Assembly: GCA_024343425.1 (NCBI GenBank)
Contig: BRLC01000016.1
Location: 230,857-294,856 of the forward strand
Origin: Rhizobiaceae bacterium MnEN-MB40S
Lineage (GTDB): Bacteria > Pseudomonadota > Alphaproteobacteria > Rhizobiales > Rhizobiaceae
DNA length: 64,000 nucleotides
Direction: 5' to 3'
Under the pieces are notes generated by a model. It was not told the origin of the DNA, ran no database searches, and worked only from the letters and a program-made list of their open reading frames with translations. Made by a program: the position numbers and the translations under genes. Every line of letters starts with the position of its first letter. Position 1 is the first letter of the stretch. Positions 9,392-17,466 of the stretch are shown here, piece after piece.

Positions 9392-10183
9392 TCAGAAACT
9401 GTGTTTGCCGGCCTCCGCGCCGAATTGCGGCGTCCGTTTTTCCAGGAAGGCCTTCACGCCCTCCTGCTTGTCGGCGGAGCCCAGGCAGATCTGGAACCAT
9501 CGATGTTCGTAATCGATCGCGTGGTCGAGCGTCATGTCGGCGCTGCGCGAGACGGTGTCGATGATTGCGCGCGCCGATACGCTCGCCAGCTTCGAGAGCT
9601 TGTCGGCTATTGTCTCGACTTTCGAATCGAAATCTTCCGGCTCCACTGCCCAGTCGACAATTCCCAGACGTTCCGCTTCGGTTGCGTCGACATGTTCGGC
9701 AAGCAGAATCATGCGCATGGCGCGGCCCCTGCCGACAAGGCGCGTCAGACGGGCGGTTCCGCCGTTGGCGGGCAGAATGCCGATCCTCGTTTCAGGCAGA
9801 CCCAATTTCGCCGTCGCGCTGGCGATCCGCAAATGGCATGCGAGCGCCAGTTCCAGACCTCCCCCGAGCGCGTAGCCGTTGATCGCTGCGACTGTGGGAA
9901 AAGGCGCAGTCTCGAGCCTGCGCGCCAATTCTCGACGCGCGCCAAAATCGATTTCATTCCACGGAGTTCGCCGCTGCATCTCTTCGAGATCGGCCCCGGC
10001 CGCAAAGGCCTTGCCCGCGCCGCGCAGGATCAGAACCCGGGTTTCGGAGGGTATATTGCGAACGGCGTCCAGCGATTCCGCGATCAACTGATTGTTCAGC
10101 GCGTTCAGAACCTGCGGCCGATTGAAGGTCAGATAGGCTTTGGCGCCTTCCTGGCGAAACGTGATCGTCTGATAGTCTGACAT
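9392..10183 (-). CDS. Enoyl-CoA hydratase/isomerase (crotonase family)
   Basis: This 263-residue crotonase-fold enzyme has the oxyanion-hole segment FAAGADLEEM (about 60-69). NGYALGGGLELALAC provides Glu111 and LPETRIGILP provides Glu131; both general acid/base glutamates of true hydratases (Glu144/Glu164 in rat mitochondrial enzyme) are therefore present. This favours hydration of a 2-enoyl-CoA such as crotonyl-CoA over an isomerase-only role. It is the first structural gene of the minus-strand operon, 114 bases downstream of the LysR gene, and that gap contains a LysR-type inverted repeat. Its product would feed the 3-hydroxyacyl-CoA dehydrogenase encoded near 16.2-17.2 kb. Confidence 0.87.
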   Translation of the reverse strand: MSDYQTITFRQEGAKAYLTFNRPQVLNALNNQLIAESLDAVRNIPSETRVLILRGAGKAFAAGADLEEMQRRTPWNEIDFGARRELARRLETAPFPTVAAINGYALGGGLELALACHLRIASATAKLGLPETRIGILPANGGTARLTRLVGRGRAMRMILLAEHVDATEAERLGIVDWAVEPEDFDSKVETIADKLSKLASVSARAIIDTVSRSADMTLDHAIDYEHRWFQICLGSADKQEGVKAFLEKRTPQFGAEAGKHSF

Positions 10184-10263
10184 GCGGATTGATTTCCTGA
10201 TTAGGGACCAACTTCCTAAAAAGAACAGCCGTATTCAGTCCAATTTATTTTGATGAGAATGAA

Positions 10264-10280
10264 TATTCAGGATCTGAATA
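10264..10280. promoter_or_regulatory. Candidate LysR operator (TATTCAG-N3-CTGAATA)
   Basis: A perfect 7-bp inverted repeat with a 3-bp spacer, TATTCAGGATCTGAATA, contains the T-N11-A core expected of LysR-type boxes (TTCAG-N3-CTGAA). It lies between the LysR gene and the enoyl-CoA hydratase gene. A further TATTCAG half-site is at 10232-10238, and a related 17-mer is at 11235-11251 upstream of lysR. The repeated half-site on both sides of the regulator gene suggests this is its recognition sequence. Confidence 0.5.
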
Positions 10281-10297
10281 TAAGTGACCGCAACCAT

Positions 10298-11203
10298 TCA
10301 GAGGTTGGCGCAAAGCGCAACGAGGTGATTGCGCAGCCACCGGTGGCTTGGATCCTCGTCCAGGGCCTCATGCCAAATCAAAAAGACCGGAAATTCGGGC
10401 GTTCGGATGGGCACGGTATAGGATTTCAGGCGAAAATGGTCCGAATAGGTGAACGCCATTCTGCGCGGCAAAGTCGCCAGCAGGTTGGAGCGCTGCACGA
10501 CTGCGGGCATCGACAGGAAGTGCGGCACCGTCAGGGCGATCTTTCTCTTCAGGCCACGCTTGTCGAGTGCGAGATCGATCATCGGCCGGGATTTACGGCG
10601 CGGCGTTATGACCACGTGCTGAAGGTCAAGATATGTGTCCAGAGACAGTTGTTCGCCAAGCACAGGATGATCGATGCGCGCAAGTGTCACCAGATCTTCC
10701 GTCAAGACGCATTTGCTGACGAAACCCTCGCCTTGCAAGGCAAAATAATCGAGGGCGAGATCAACCGTCCCCTCGCGAAGTTCGCGGGTCAAAGACGCGC
10801 TTGGCTCCGGCCTTATCTGGATGTGGATGCCGGGCGCCGCCTCTGTCAACCAGTCGATGAAACGCGGTATCAGGATGGTTTCGCCGTAGTCTTCCACGGC
10901 GATGACGAATTCGCGGTTCGATTTCGAATAGTCGAACTCCTCATCGCTGCGCAGGCCGCGCTCCAGCAATTCCAGGGACTTGCGGATAGGATCACGCAGC
11001 GCCTTGGCGCGAGCGGTCGGCGCCATGCCGCTCCCTTCGCGCTTGAAAAGCGGATCGTCTATGGCGTGACGCAATCGCGCCAGCGCGTTCGAGACCGCAG
11101 GTTGGGAAAGATTGAGGCGCAGCGCCGCCCTGGAGATGCTTCGCTCCGAATAAACCGCATCGAATACCAGAAGCAGGTTCAGATCGATCGACCTGAGATT
11201 CAT
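10298..11203 (-). CDS. LysR family transcriptional regulator
   Basis: This 301-residue regulator has an N-terminal winged helix-turn-helix (DLNLLLVFDAVYSERSISRAA and LSQPAVSNALARLR, residues 7-43) and a C-terminal periplasmic-binding-protein-like effector domain from about residue 95. The N-terminus resembles the NodD/NahR branch of the family, whose members typically respond to aromatic or organic acids. It lies upstream of, and in the same direction as, the enoyl-CoA hydratase operon, and is divergent from the thiolase/TRAP genes. It is therefore placed to control both arms of the pathway. Related TATTCAG-containing inverted repeats on both sides of the gene are candidate binding sites. Confidence 0.88.
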   Translation of the reverse strand: MNLRSIDLNLLLVFDAVYSERSISRAALRLNLSQPAVSNALARLRHAIDDPLFKREGSGMAPTARAKALRDPIRKSLELLERGLRSDEEFDYSKSNREFVIAVEDYGETILIPRFIDWLTEAAPGIHIQIRPEPSASLTRELREGTVDLALDYFALQGEGFVSKCVLTEDLVTLARIDHPVLGEQLSLDTYLDLQHVVITPRRKSRPMIDLALDKRGLKRKIALTVPHFLSMPAVVQRSNLLATLPRRMAFTYSDHFRLKSYTVPIRTPEFPVFLIWHEALDEDPSHRWLRNHLVALCANL

Positions 11204-11234
11204 CGGTTCCTCCCTTGTAACAGGAAGAAAATAA

Positions 11235-11251
11235 TATTCAGAACGTCAATA
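11235..11251. promoter_or_regulatory. Second candidate LysR box in the lysR-thiolase intergenic region
   Basis: TATTCAGAACGTCAATA shares spacing and most bases with the perfect repeat at 10264-10280 (TATTCAGGATCTGAATA), though its right half is degenerate. It lies in the 153-bp divergent region between the LysR gene start (11203) and the thiolase gene start (11357), the usual place for autoregulation and activation of the divergent gene. The region is otherwise AT-rich compared with the flanking genes. Confidence 0.4.
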
Positions 11252-11356
11252 AAGTCTATTCCCTATAGAAAGTAGACAAATACAGCGACCCCGCTCATTC
11301 TCGCGTCGACAAGATACGGGGCGTCCCACGCGTCGCCCTTCGAGGGAGGAGACTCG

Positions 11357-12565
11357 ATGCGAGGAAATGTCGCCATTGTCGGTTATGGCAGGACGCCTTA
11401 CAGCCGGCTGAAGCCCGGCGAGCCAGTGCTGACAGTGGATGAGTACATCGCCTGGGCAGCCGAGCTTGCGCTCGAAAGCGCGGGCATGTCGAAGTCGGAT
11501 TTCGACGGCCAGGGGCTTGGCGTTTCTCATGCCGAGGTGGCGCACACAGTGAACTGGTCGGCGGCCACCGCCGAGAATCTGGGCATCAGTCCCAACGCGC
11601 TGATACGCGGCGACCAGGGCGGCTGTTCCGCTACCTCGATGCTCATCCGCGCGGCGGCGCTTATCGAGGCCGGAATAATCGACCGGGCGCTGATCGTTGG
11701 CGCGGACACGCCGTTGAGCATGCCGTCCATCGCACCGGGCCTGCCGCTTTCTCCTGAAAGAACGCGGGGCGTCTACTGGGATTTCCAGGGGCCATTCGGC
11801 GTCATGGGTGCCACAGCGCAGTTCGCGCTGGTGCTGCGCAGATACATGCATGAACATGAAGTCACGCCTGAACAACTGGGCAAGGTCGCGGTGACGAACC
11901 GCTACCACGCCTCCCTCCACCCGGGCGCCATCTACCGCAAGCCGTTTACGCTGGACGACTATCTCGATTCCCGGATGCTGTCGGATCCGATCCGGCTTTT
12001 TGACTGCGTTCCGATCGTGAACGGTGGACTGGCCTATATCGTGACATCCGCCGAGTCGGCGAAAACCATCACCGACAGGCCCGTCTACATGCTTGGATGC
12101 GGTGAGACGAACAACTTCTATTGCGGATCGCGCGTCTTTCCGGATGTGACGGTCACCGGATTTTCCGAATCCGCGCCGCGCGCCATGGAAATGGCGGGGG
12201 TCGAGCACGACGACATCGACTTTCTGCAGCCCTATGACGACTACCCGTTCATCTCGATGATGACGATCGAAGATTGGGGATTCTGCAAGAAGGGAGAAGG
12301 TGGAAAGTTCATCGAGGAGCGCGATCTGCGTTTCGACGGAGATTTTCCGCTATCGACTGACGGCGGGCAGCTTTCAGGCGGTCAGCCCGGTGGCGCGAAT
12401 GGCGGGTTCATGCCCCTCGTCGAGGGTGTGGCGCAACTGCGTGGAGAGGCAGGAGAGCGGCAGGTCAAGGATGCTTCCATTGGCGCGGTTTGCGGCTTCG
12501 GCGGCATCCCTTACGGACGACCGGGCCGCAGCTGCATCTCAATCATTCTCGGATCGGAGGCCTGA
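11357..12565 (+). CDS. Thiolase-like acyl-CoA acetyltransferase / SCP2-type lipid-transfer protein
   Basis: This 402-residue thiolase-fold protein of the SCP2/Ltp branch begins NVAIVGYGRTPYSR. It has Cys90 in GDQGGCSATSML at the thiolase nucleophile position, and the glycine-rich C-terminal loop GGQLSGGQPGGANGGF. YDDYPFISMM occupies the region where classical thiolases carry the NEAF motif, so the chemistry may differ. The stop is three bases before a DUF35 gene. Such thiolase-DUF35 pairs form complexes that act as acyl-CoA thiolases or, in steroid side-chain degradation (Ltp2-ChsH2), as retro-aldolases. A GGAGGAGA ribosome site precedes the ATG. The C-C cleavage role fits the neighbouring beta-oxidation genes but the exact reaction is inferred. 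Confidence 0.8.
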   Translation: MRGNVAIVGYGRTPYSRLKPGEPVLTVDEYIAWAAELALESAGMSKSDFDGQGLGVSHAEVAHTVNWSAATAENLGISPNALIRGDQGGCSATSMLIRAAALIEAGIIDRALIVGADTPLSMPSIAPGLPLSPERTRGVYWDFQGPFGVMGATAQFALVLRRYMHEHEVTPEQLGKVAVTNRYHASLHPGAIYRKPFTLDDYLDSRMLSDPIRLFDCVPIVNGGLAYIVTSAESAKTITDRPVYMLGCGETNNFYCGSRVFPDVTVTGFSESAPRAMEMAGVEHDDIDFLQPYDDYPFISMMTIEDWGFCKKGEGGKFIEERDLRFDGDFPLSTDGGQLSGGQPGGANGGFMPLVEGVAQLRGEAGERQVKDASIGAVCGFGGIPYGRPGRSCISIILGSEA

Positions 12566-12568
12566 ACC

Positions 12569-12985
12569 ATGAACGCCTTGCCAAGCAAACCGCTGCCTGA
12601 AATTCCCGAACTGACGCGCCCGTTCTGGAGCGCGGCGAGGGAAGGCCGGTTGGTCATGCAGAAGTGTTCGAGCTGCGGCACGGTGAATTTCCATCCCAAG
12701 CCCTGGTGCATCGAATGCGGCGACCGCAACCTGGTCTGGACCGAAATGAAGCTGGAAGGCGCAGTCTATTCCTATACGATTTCTCATTCGGTTGCGATGA
12801 ACTATCTCGGCTGGCAGGAGGAGTTGCCGGTTGTCATGTGCCTTATCGATATCGACGGCGGCGCGCGGATGTACGCGCAGCTGACGGATGTCGCCGAACA
12901 GGACATCCATGTCGGAATGAGGGTAAAGGCGTATTTCGAACCGATAGGCAAGGAAGCCGGCATTCCGAAATTCAGGCCTGCGTAA
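12569..12985 (+). CDS. DUF35 / Zn-ribbon OB-fold acyl-CoA-binding partner of the thiolase
   Basis: This 138-residue protein has a rubredoxin-like zinc ribbon (Cys33, Cys36, Cys47, Cys50 in CSSCGTVNFHPKPWCIECG) followed by an OB-fold, the standard DUF35 architecture. In characterised systems DUF35 subunits bind the CoA moiety and bridge thiolase-fold subunits. The start codon is three bases after the thiolase stop, so the pair is almost certainly co-translated. The N-terminal LPEIPELTRPFWSAAREGRL segment is typical of DUF35 partners of SCP2-type thiolases. The protein is not expected to have catalytic activity by itself. Confidence 0.88.
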   Translation: MNALPSKPLPEIPELTRPFWSAAREGRLVMQKCSSCGTVNFHPKPWCIECGDRNLVWTEMKLEGAVYSYTISHSVAMNYLGWQEELPVVMCLIDIDGGARMYAQLTDVAEQDIHVGMRVKAYFEPIGKEAGIPKFRPA

Positions 12986-13067
12986 GTGTTCGGCGCCGGT
13001 CCGGACGCCGCAGGCATTGTGCCATCCGGGCAGTTGAAATAGTTCGAATTCTGGGAGGATAACGATT

Positions 13068-14093
13068 ATGAAGATTGCAGCAAAATCGACCAAGCGCGGG
13101 CTCGCCGCCGGCGTTATCGCATTGACAGCCCTGTCGTTGGGGGCGAGCGTCTCAATGGCGCAGGACGAAACTGTTGAAATAAGCCTGATCAGCGCGCCGT
13201 TTGGCACCGGTTCCTATGTCATGGGATCGGCCCTTGAGGAAATCTCGAAGAAGAACGACACGGGCGTGCGCATCACCCACACGGAAAGCCCGGGCTTCGT
13301 TTTCAACATCAAGAAACTCGACAAGGAGCCCGACCTGAAGGCGAACACGATCGTTGGCTCCGGCGGCGGCGTTCAGGGTCTGGCGAAGGCCGGCGCGGAA
13401 CCGTTCGACAAGCAGTATGAGGGCCTCAAACTCATCGCGAACTACAATCTGAACTCAAGCTGGCTTGCGAGTCTCGACGACGACATCAAGACGCTTGACG
13501 ACCTGAAAGGCAAGAAAGTGGCTGTCGGGCGTCGCGCGCAGATCAACTGGGCGATCCAGCCTGTCGCGATTCTCCAGAACGGTCACGGTTTCAAGGAAGG
13601 CGACGTCGACATCCAGTATGTCGGAACGAAGGAATCGGTTGCCGCGCTTCTCGACGGAACGGCGGACGCCGCGATTGTCGGGGGCTATATCGATCCGGTC
13701 AGCGACCGGATGATGCTGAGCCCACAGACGATCGAATTCCTGGCCTCGGGTCGCAAACCGAATCATCTCGCATGGGGCGCAGACAACGTGACGAAAGCCC
13801 GCGAAGCCGGAATCAGCATGGCCAATGTCACGATCCCGGCCGGCATCGATCCGAGCATCTCCGAGCCCATGGAAGGGTTCGCCGACAGCGTCGCATGGAT
13901 GGTCGCGCCGGAGTTTTCGGATGAGGTCGCCTACAAGGTGACGAAGTTGATCCTCGAGAACATCGAACAATTCGGCGACTACCAGGCGACCGGAAAGCTG
14001 ATGTCTCCTGAAGGCATGATCTATGGCTGGGATGTCGAGGACATTCATCCCGGAGCCTTGAAGGCATATCGCGAGGCCGGTCTGATCGATTGA
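13068..14093 (+). CDS. TAXI-type TRAP transporter solute-binding protein
   Basis: This 341-residue periplasmic protein has a signal peptide (about residues 1-31, ending SVSMAQ) and the TAXI-family start VEISLISAPFGTGSYVMGSALEEI. Later segments include NTIVGSGGGVQGLAKAG, LDDLKGKKVAVGRRAQ and LLDGTADAAIVGGYID. It would capture a small carboxylic acid and deliver it to the fused permease encoded 113 bases downstream. A strong hairpin terminator lies between the two genes, a common way to make more binding protein than permease. The substrate is unknown, but the surrounding acyl-CoA genes suggest it is the acid they degrade. Confidence 0.9.
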   Translation: MKIAAKSTKRGLAAGVIALTALSLGASVSMAQDETVEISLISAPFGTGSYVMGSALEEISKKNDTGVRITHTESPGFVFNIKKLDKEPDLKANTIVGSGGGVQGLAKAGAEPFDKQYEGLKLIANYNLNSSWLASLDDDIKTLDDLKGKKVAVGRRAQINWAIQPVAILQNGHGFKEGDVDIQYVGTKESVAALLDGTADAAIVGGYIDPVSDRMMLSPQTIEFLASGRKPNHLAWGADNVTKAREAGISMANVTIPAGIDPSISEPMEGFADSVAWMVAPEFSDEVAYKVTKLILENIEQFGDYQATGKLMSPEGMIYGWDVEDIHPGALKAYREAGLID

Positions 14094-14110
14094 TTGGAAA
14101 CGGCAACTTC

Positions 14111-14152
14111 GGGGGAGGCATCTGCAAGTCATTGTGATGTCTCCCCCTTTTT
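14111..14152 (+). terminator. Rho-independent terminator/attenuator between TRAP binding protein and permease
   Basis: GGGGGAGGCATC and GATGTCTCCCCC form a long near-perfect GC-rich stem (14111-14147) immediately followed by TTTTT. It lies 18 bases after the solute-binding-protein stop and before the permease start at 14207. It probably stops most transcripts and lets a minority read through into the permease gene. Confidence 0.85.
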
Positions 14153-14206
14153 GGCAGGAAAAGACGTCTCTTTGCGGCCAGCCCGCGCTACCGGAGCATC
14201 GACGCC

Positions 14207-16108
14207 ATGCAGACCAGATTGCTGGACGGCGCCATCGTTTTGATCGGACTTTTGATGTTCGGCTACCAGATGGTATCGACCCAATACCTGTTTCTCGGTT
14301 CCTACGAGCACCAGGCTGTGCATCTCGGCTTCATCTTCGCTTTGCTGTTTCTCAATCAGGCCCGTCAGGCTGCGGGCGTTTTCGGGATTATATCCAACCT
14401 GGTCTTCGCCGTCCTTGGCGTGGCGGCGACCGGATATGTGCTTTTCAACATCATCCATCTGGAAGAGGTCTTCGGCTATCCGGAGCCGGTCGACGTCGTG
14501 GTGGGCGTGGTCCTCATCGGGCTCGTCGTGATTGCGACGCGCGCCGCATGGGGCTGGACCCTGCCGATCGTTGCGGCGATCTTCGTCGGCTATTTTCTGT
14601 GGGGGCATTATCTTACCGGCCACCTTCACCACCGGCCGTTCAATTTCGATTATGTGGTGTCCTATCTCAGTATAGGACTGTCGGGCATTTTCGGAACCTT
14701 TCTCGGCATTTCAGCCAACCAGGTATTCCTTTTCGTCGTGTTCGGCGCGCTGCTCGGCATCATCAAGGTCAACGACTTCTTTCTTGAAGCGGGCAAGATC
14801 GCCGGCAAGGCGTTTCGCGGCGGACCGGGTCAGACGGCAGTGGTCTCCAGCGGATTCATCGGGATGATTTCCGGCGCGGCCGTCGCAAACGTCGCGGTCA
14901 CCGGCGCCTTCACTATCCCCTACATGAAGCAGGTCGGATACAAGCCGGAACACGCCGGCGCGATCGAGGCGACCGCTTCCACGGGCGGCCAGCTCATGCC
15001 GCCGGTCATGGGCGCGGCGGCGTTTCTGATGGCGTCATTCCTCGGCGTGTCCTACGACACGGTGATGCTTGCCGGCATTCTGCCCGCCATCCTGTATTTC
15101 TGGGGCGTTATGCTGGGCGTGCAGTTCCTTGCGGTGCGTTTCGACATCCGCCCTCCGCTCGAACGCATCAATTTTCCGGTCCTGTTGCGTCGCCTGCCGC
15201 TCTTCGCGTTGCCGCTTGCGGTGCTGATCGCCATGCTGATCATGCAGTACAGTCCGGCCAACGCCGCGTTCTGGGCGATCATCCTCGCCGTGGCGCTATC
15301 CTATGTCGACCCGCAGACCCGCCCGAAAATCGGTCACCTGGCGAGGAGCATCGCGGGCGGCGCGTTGGTCGGCGCCCAGATCGGTATCTCCCTGGCGCTC
15401 GTGGGGCTGATCGCACAGACGCTGATCACCACCGGGCTTGGCAACAAGATCGCAAGTCTCGTCGAGTTGCTCAGCGCCGGAAATCTGCTGATCGGACTGT
15501 TGTTGACGATGGTCGTCTCGATCATCCTGGGCTGCGGGGTGCCGACAAGCGCAGCCTACACGCTGGTTGCGATCGTGGTTATTCCGTCGGTAATCAAGAT
15601 GGGCGTGGACCCCATCGCCGCGCATTTCTTTTCGTTCTATTTCGCTGTCATTTCCTCCCTGACGCCGCCGGTGGCTCTCGCCGCGCTTGCAGGCGCCGGC
15701 CTGGCTGGGGCGCCTTACTTCAAAACCTCGCTTTCCGCCGCCAAGCTCGCCATATCCGGCTTCATCATACCCTTCCTGATCATCTTCAATCCGCTTCTCA
15801 CCTTCAATCCGGTGAACTGGGTCTGGGGGATCGGGACGATCATTGCAGTGCCGCTCGGCATGACGGCGCTCACCGCAGCGATCTATGGATGCGGCCTGAC
15901 GGTTTTTACGGCGAAGGAACGATTGCTCGCAACGCTCGCCGCAGCCTGCCTTTTGGGGTATTCCGCATTCAGGCATATCGACGAACTGCCTATCGAGTAT
16001 CCCATGCTTGCGCTCGGCGTCGCCGCCTTCGCCGCGACGCTGTACACGCAGATTCGCACGACAAGGGCGAAAGGCGAGCCCCTGAACCCGCAATTGCAGA
16101 ACGGATAG
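14207..16108 (+). CDS. TRAP transporter fused permease (DctQM type)
   Basis: This 633-residue inner-membrane protein joins the small 4-TM (DctQ-like, about residues 5-150) and large 12-TM (DctM-like) TRAP subunits, the usual arrangement in TAXI systems. Typical segments are ALLGIIKVNDFFLEAGKIAGKAFRGGPGQTAVV split by short loops, EATASTGGQLMPPVMGAAAFLM, ILGCGVPTSAAYTLVAIVVIP and SSLTPPVALAALAGAGLAG. It imports the ligand of the upstream binding protein using a sodium or proton gradient. The frame is intact and full length. Expression is probably reduced relative to the binding protein by the terminator at 14111-14152. Confidence 0.92.
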   Translation: MQTRLLDGAIVLIGLLMFGYQMVSTQYLFLGSYEHQAVHLGFIFALLFLNQARQAAGVFGIISNLVFAVLGVAATGYVLFNIIHLEEVFGYPEPVDVVVGVVLIGLVVIATRAAWGWTLPIVAAIFVGYFLWGHYLTGHLHHRPFNFDYVVSYLSIGLSGIFGTFLGISANQVFLFVVFGALLGIIKVNDFFLEAGKIAGKAFRGGPGQTAVVSSGFIGMISGAAVANVAVTGAFTIPYMKQVGYKPEHAGAIEATASTGGQLMPPVMGAAAFLMASFLGVSYDTVMLAGILPAILYFWGVMLGVQFLAVRFDIRPPLERINFPVLLRRLPLFALPLAVLIAMLIMQYSPANAAFWAIILAVALSYVDPQTRPKIGHLARSIAGGALVGAQIGISLALVGLIAQTLITTGLGNKIASLVELLSAGNLLIGLLLTMVVSIILGCGVPTSAAYTLVAIVVIPSVIKMGVDPIAAHFFSFYFAVISSLTPPVALAALAGAGLAGAPYFKTSLSAAKLAISGFIIPFLIIFNPLLTFNPVNWVWGIGTIIAVPLGMTALTAAIYGCGLTVFTAKERLLATLAAACLLGYSAFRHIDELPIEYPMLALGVAAFAATLYTQIRTTRAKGEPLNPQLQNG

Positions 16109-16165
16109 CAGCGGCGTCCGGCGTCCGGCGGCCGGTTGTGCACATGTTGACGAAAGGCTCCGCCC

Positions 16166-17164
16166 ATGGCTGACGACAATCCGGCGATCGCGAAGCATGT
16201 CATCGTTATCGGCGCCGGAGCGATGGGACGCGACATTGCCGCGATGTTCCTGGCCAGCGGCTCGGATGTGGAAATTGTGCTGCGCGATTCTTCAAAGTCT
16301 AAGGCGGCCTGGGAGGGAATTTCAGTCAGCGTCGCCGAGACCGGACGTCCATTCGAAGCTTCGCGACTAACGATACGTTCCGATATGCATCGACCGGACT
16401 GGACGAACGCCGATCTTGTCGTGGAGGCGGTTCCGGAAGATCTGGCGACGAAGCGCGCCGTCTTCTTGGAGATCGCGGGGCGCGTGGGAAGCGATACGAT
16501 TGTCGCGTCGAACGCATCGGCGATCCCGATCAGCGCAATTGCCGTGGAACTGTCGCTGGATCGCCACGCCATCGGCATGCACTTCTTCCTGCCCGCGCAT
16601 CTTGTGCCCCTGGTCGAGGTCGTCCGTGGTCAGAACACCGATCCGGCGGCGGCGGACCGCGCCGTATCGATGCTGCGCGCCGCCGGCAGGAGGCCGGTGC
16701 TCGTGCGCCGCGATACGCCGGGATTTCTCGCCAACCGAATTCAGCACGCCATGATGCGCGAAGTCTTCGCAGTCATCGACGAAGGTCTGGCGTCTGCGGA
16801 AGACGTCGACGCCGCAGTCCGGTACAGCTTCGGCATGCGCTTTCTCGCCGCAGGTCCGTTGATGCAGAAGGAATTGTCCGGCCTCGACACGCAAATGGCT
16901 GCGGCAAGAAGCATTTACCCCGTGCTGTCGAACAACACCGAGCCTGGTCCCAGTCTGGCTGAGAAGGTGAAACTGGGTCACGCCGGCCTCAAGGCGCTCA
17001 ACGGCTTCTGGCAGTGGACGCCGGAAGAGGCCGAGCGTGTCCGCGAAGAATTTCGCGCGGCTCTGATGCAGAGCCTGGACCTGCTCAACCGTATCGATCA
17101 GGCGTCTTCTCGTCTCGACGCTGCGCCGGTTGCGTCGAACGACGAAGTCGAATCGTCACATTAA
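16166..17164 (+). CDS. 3-hydroxyacyl-CoA dehydrogenase family protein
   Basis: This 332-residue NAD-dependent enzyme has the Rossmann motif VIGAGAMGRDIAAMF (about 14-28), the NAD-domain segment ADLVVEAVPEDLATKRAVF, catalytic His in GMHFFLPAHLVPLVEVV (about 137-153), and the C-terminal dimerisation domain beginning DTPGFLANRI. It oxidises a 3-hydroxyacyl-CoA to a 3-oxoacyl-CoA. It is the last gene of the plus-strand catabolic series, 57 bases after the permease, and supplies the step between the hydratase and the thiolase-like enzyme. Family members acting on carnitine or L-gulonate exist, so the precise substrate remains open. Confidence 0.85.
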   Translation: MADDNPAIAKHVIVIGAGAMGRDIAAMFLASGSDVEIVLRDSSKSKAAWEGISVSVAETGRPFEASRLTIRSDMHRPDWTNADLVVEAVPEDLATKRAVFLEIAGRVGSDTIVASNASAIPISAIAVELSLDRHAIGMHFFLPAHLVPLVEVVRGQNTDPAAADRAVSMLRAAGRRPVLVRRDTPGFLANRIQHAMMREVFAVIDEGLASAEDVDAAVRYSFGMRFLAAGPLMQKELSGLDTQMAAARSIYPVLSNNTEPGPSLAEKVKLGHAGLKALNGFWQWTPEEAERVREEFRAALMQSLDLLNRIDQASSRLDAAPVASNDEVESSH

Positions 17165-17466
17165 TTTCTCTTGCCCTTTTTTCCGGACTTTCGCTATCTC
17201 GCCTGTGCGCGCGTGTAGCGATGTTCATAGAAATCAATATCCATATGGTTGCATTCTCATGAATGCAAATTCCTGTCGATTATGAATTATTGGGAAATCT
17301 CGAATCCGGCGTCTGGGCCGTTCTTCTCTTGATTGCCTACACATCGATCTCATCTGAGCTTGCGAAGCGCCTACTTCTAAAACCAGGGCTTCAGGTTTTC
17401 TGACTCGTGGAGCCGTGATATCAGTTCAGAGAATGCTCAGTAGACGAATCCCGGGAATTTGCGACC
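17165..17466 (+). promoter_or_regulatory. 302-bp region with a strong-looking sigma-70 promoter and a hairpin, upstream of the BCCT gene
   Basis: A -35-like TTGCCC (17171-17176), a 17-bp spacer and a -10-like CTATCT (17194-17199) resemble alphaproteobacterial housekeeping promoters. The block from 17183 to 17203 (CCGGACTTTCGC through CTCGCC) is identical over 21 bases to the serC promoter block at 55094-55114. Downstream, TTGCATTC-TCAT-GAATGCAA forms a perfect 8-bp hairpin (17249-17268) in what would be a leader of about 260 nt before the BCCT gene. No convincing gene was found here. Confidence 0.55.

Noticed and set aside
8900..10180. A 426-codon plus-strand frame spanning the dehydrogenase and hydratase genes
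   Set aside because: It crosses two well-defined minus-strand genes and their intergenic gap and shows no recognisable domain.
11246..12208. A 320-codon minus-strand frame opposite the thiolase gene
   Set aside because: Shadow frame with unlikely composition. The plus-strand thiolase is co-linear with its DUF35 partner.
17014..17262. Plus-strand 82-codon frame across the end of the 3-hydroxyacyl-CoA dehydrogenase gene
   Set aside because: It mostly overlaps the real gene in another frame and then runs into promoter-like sequence.
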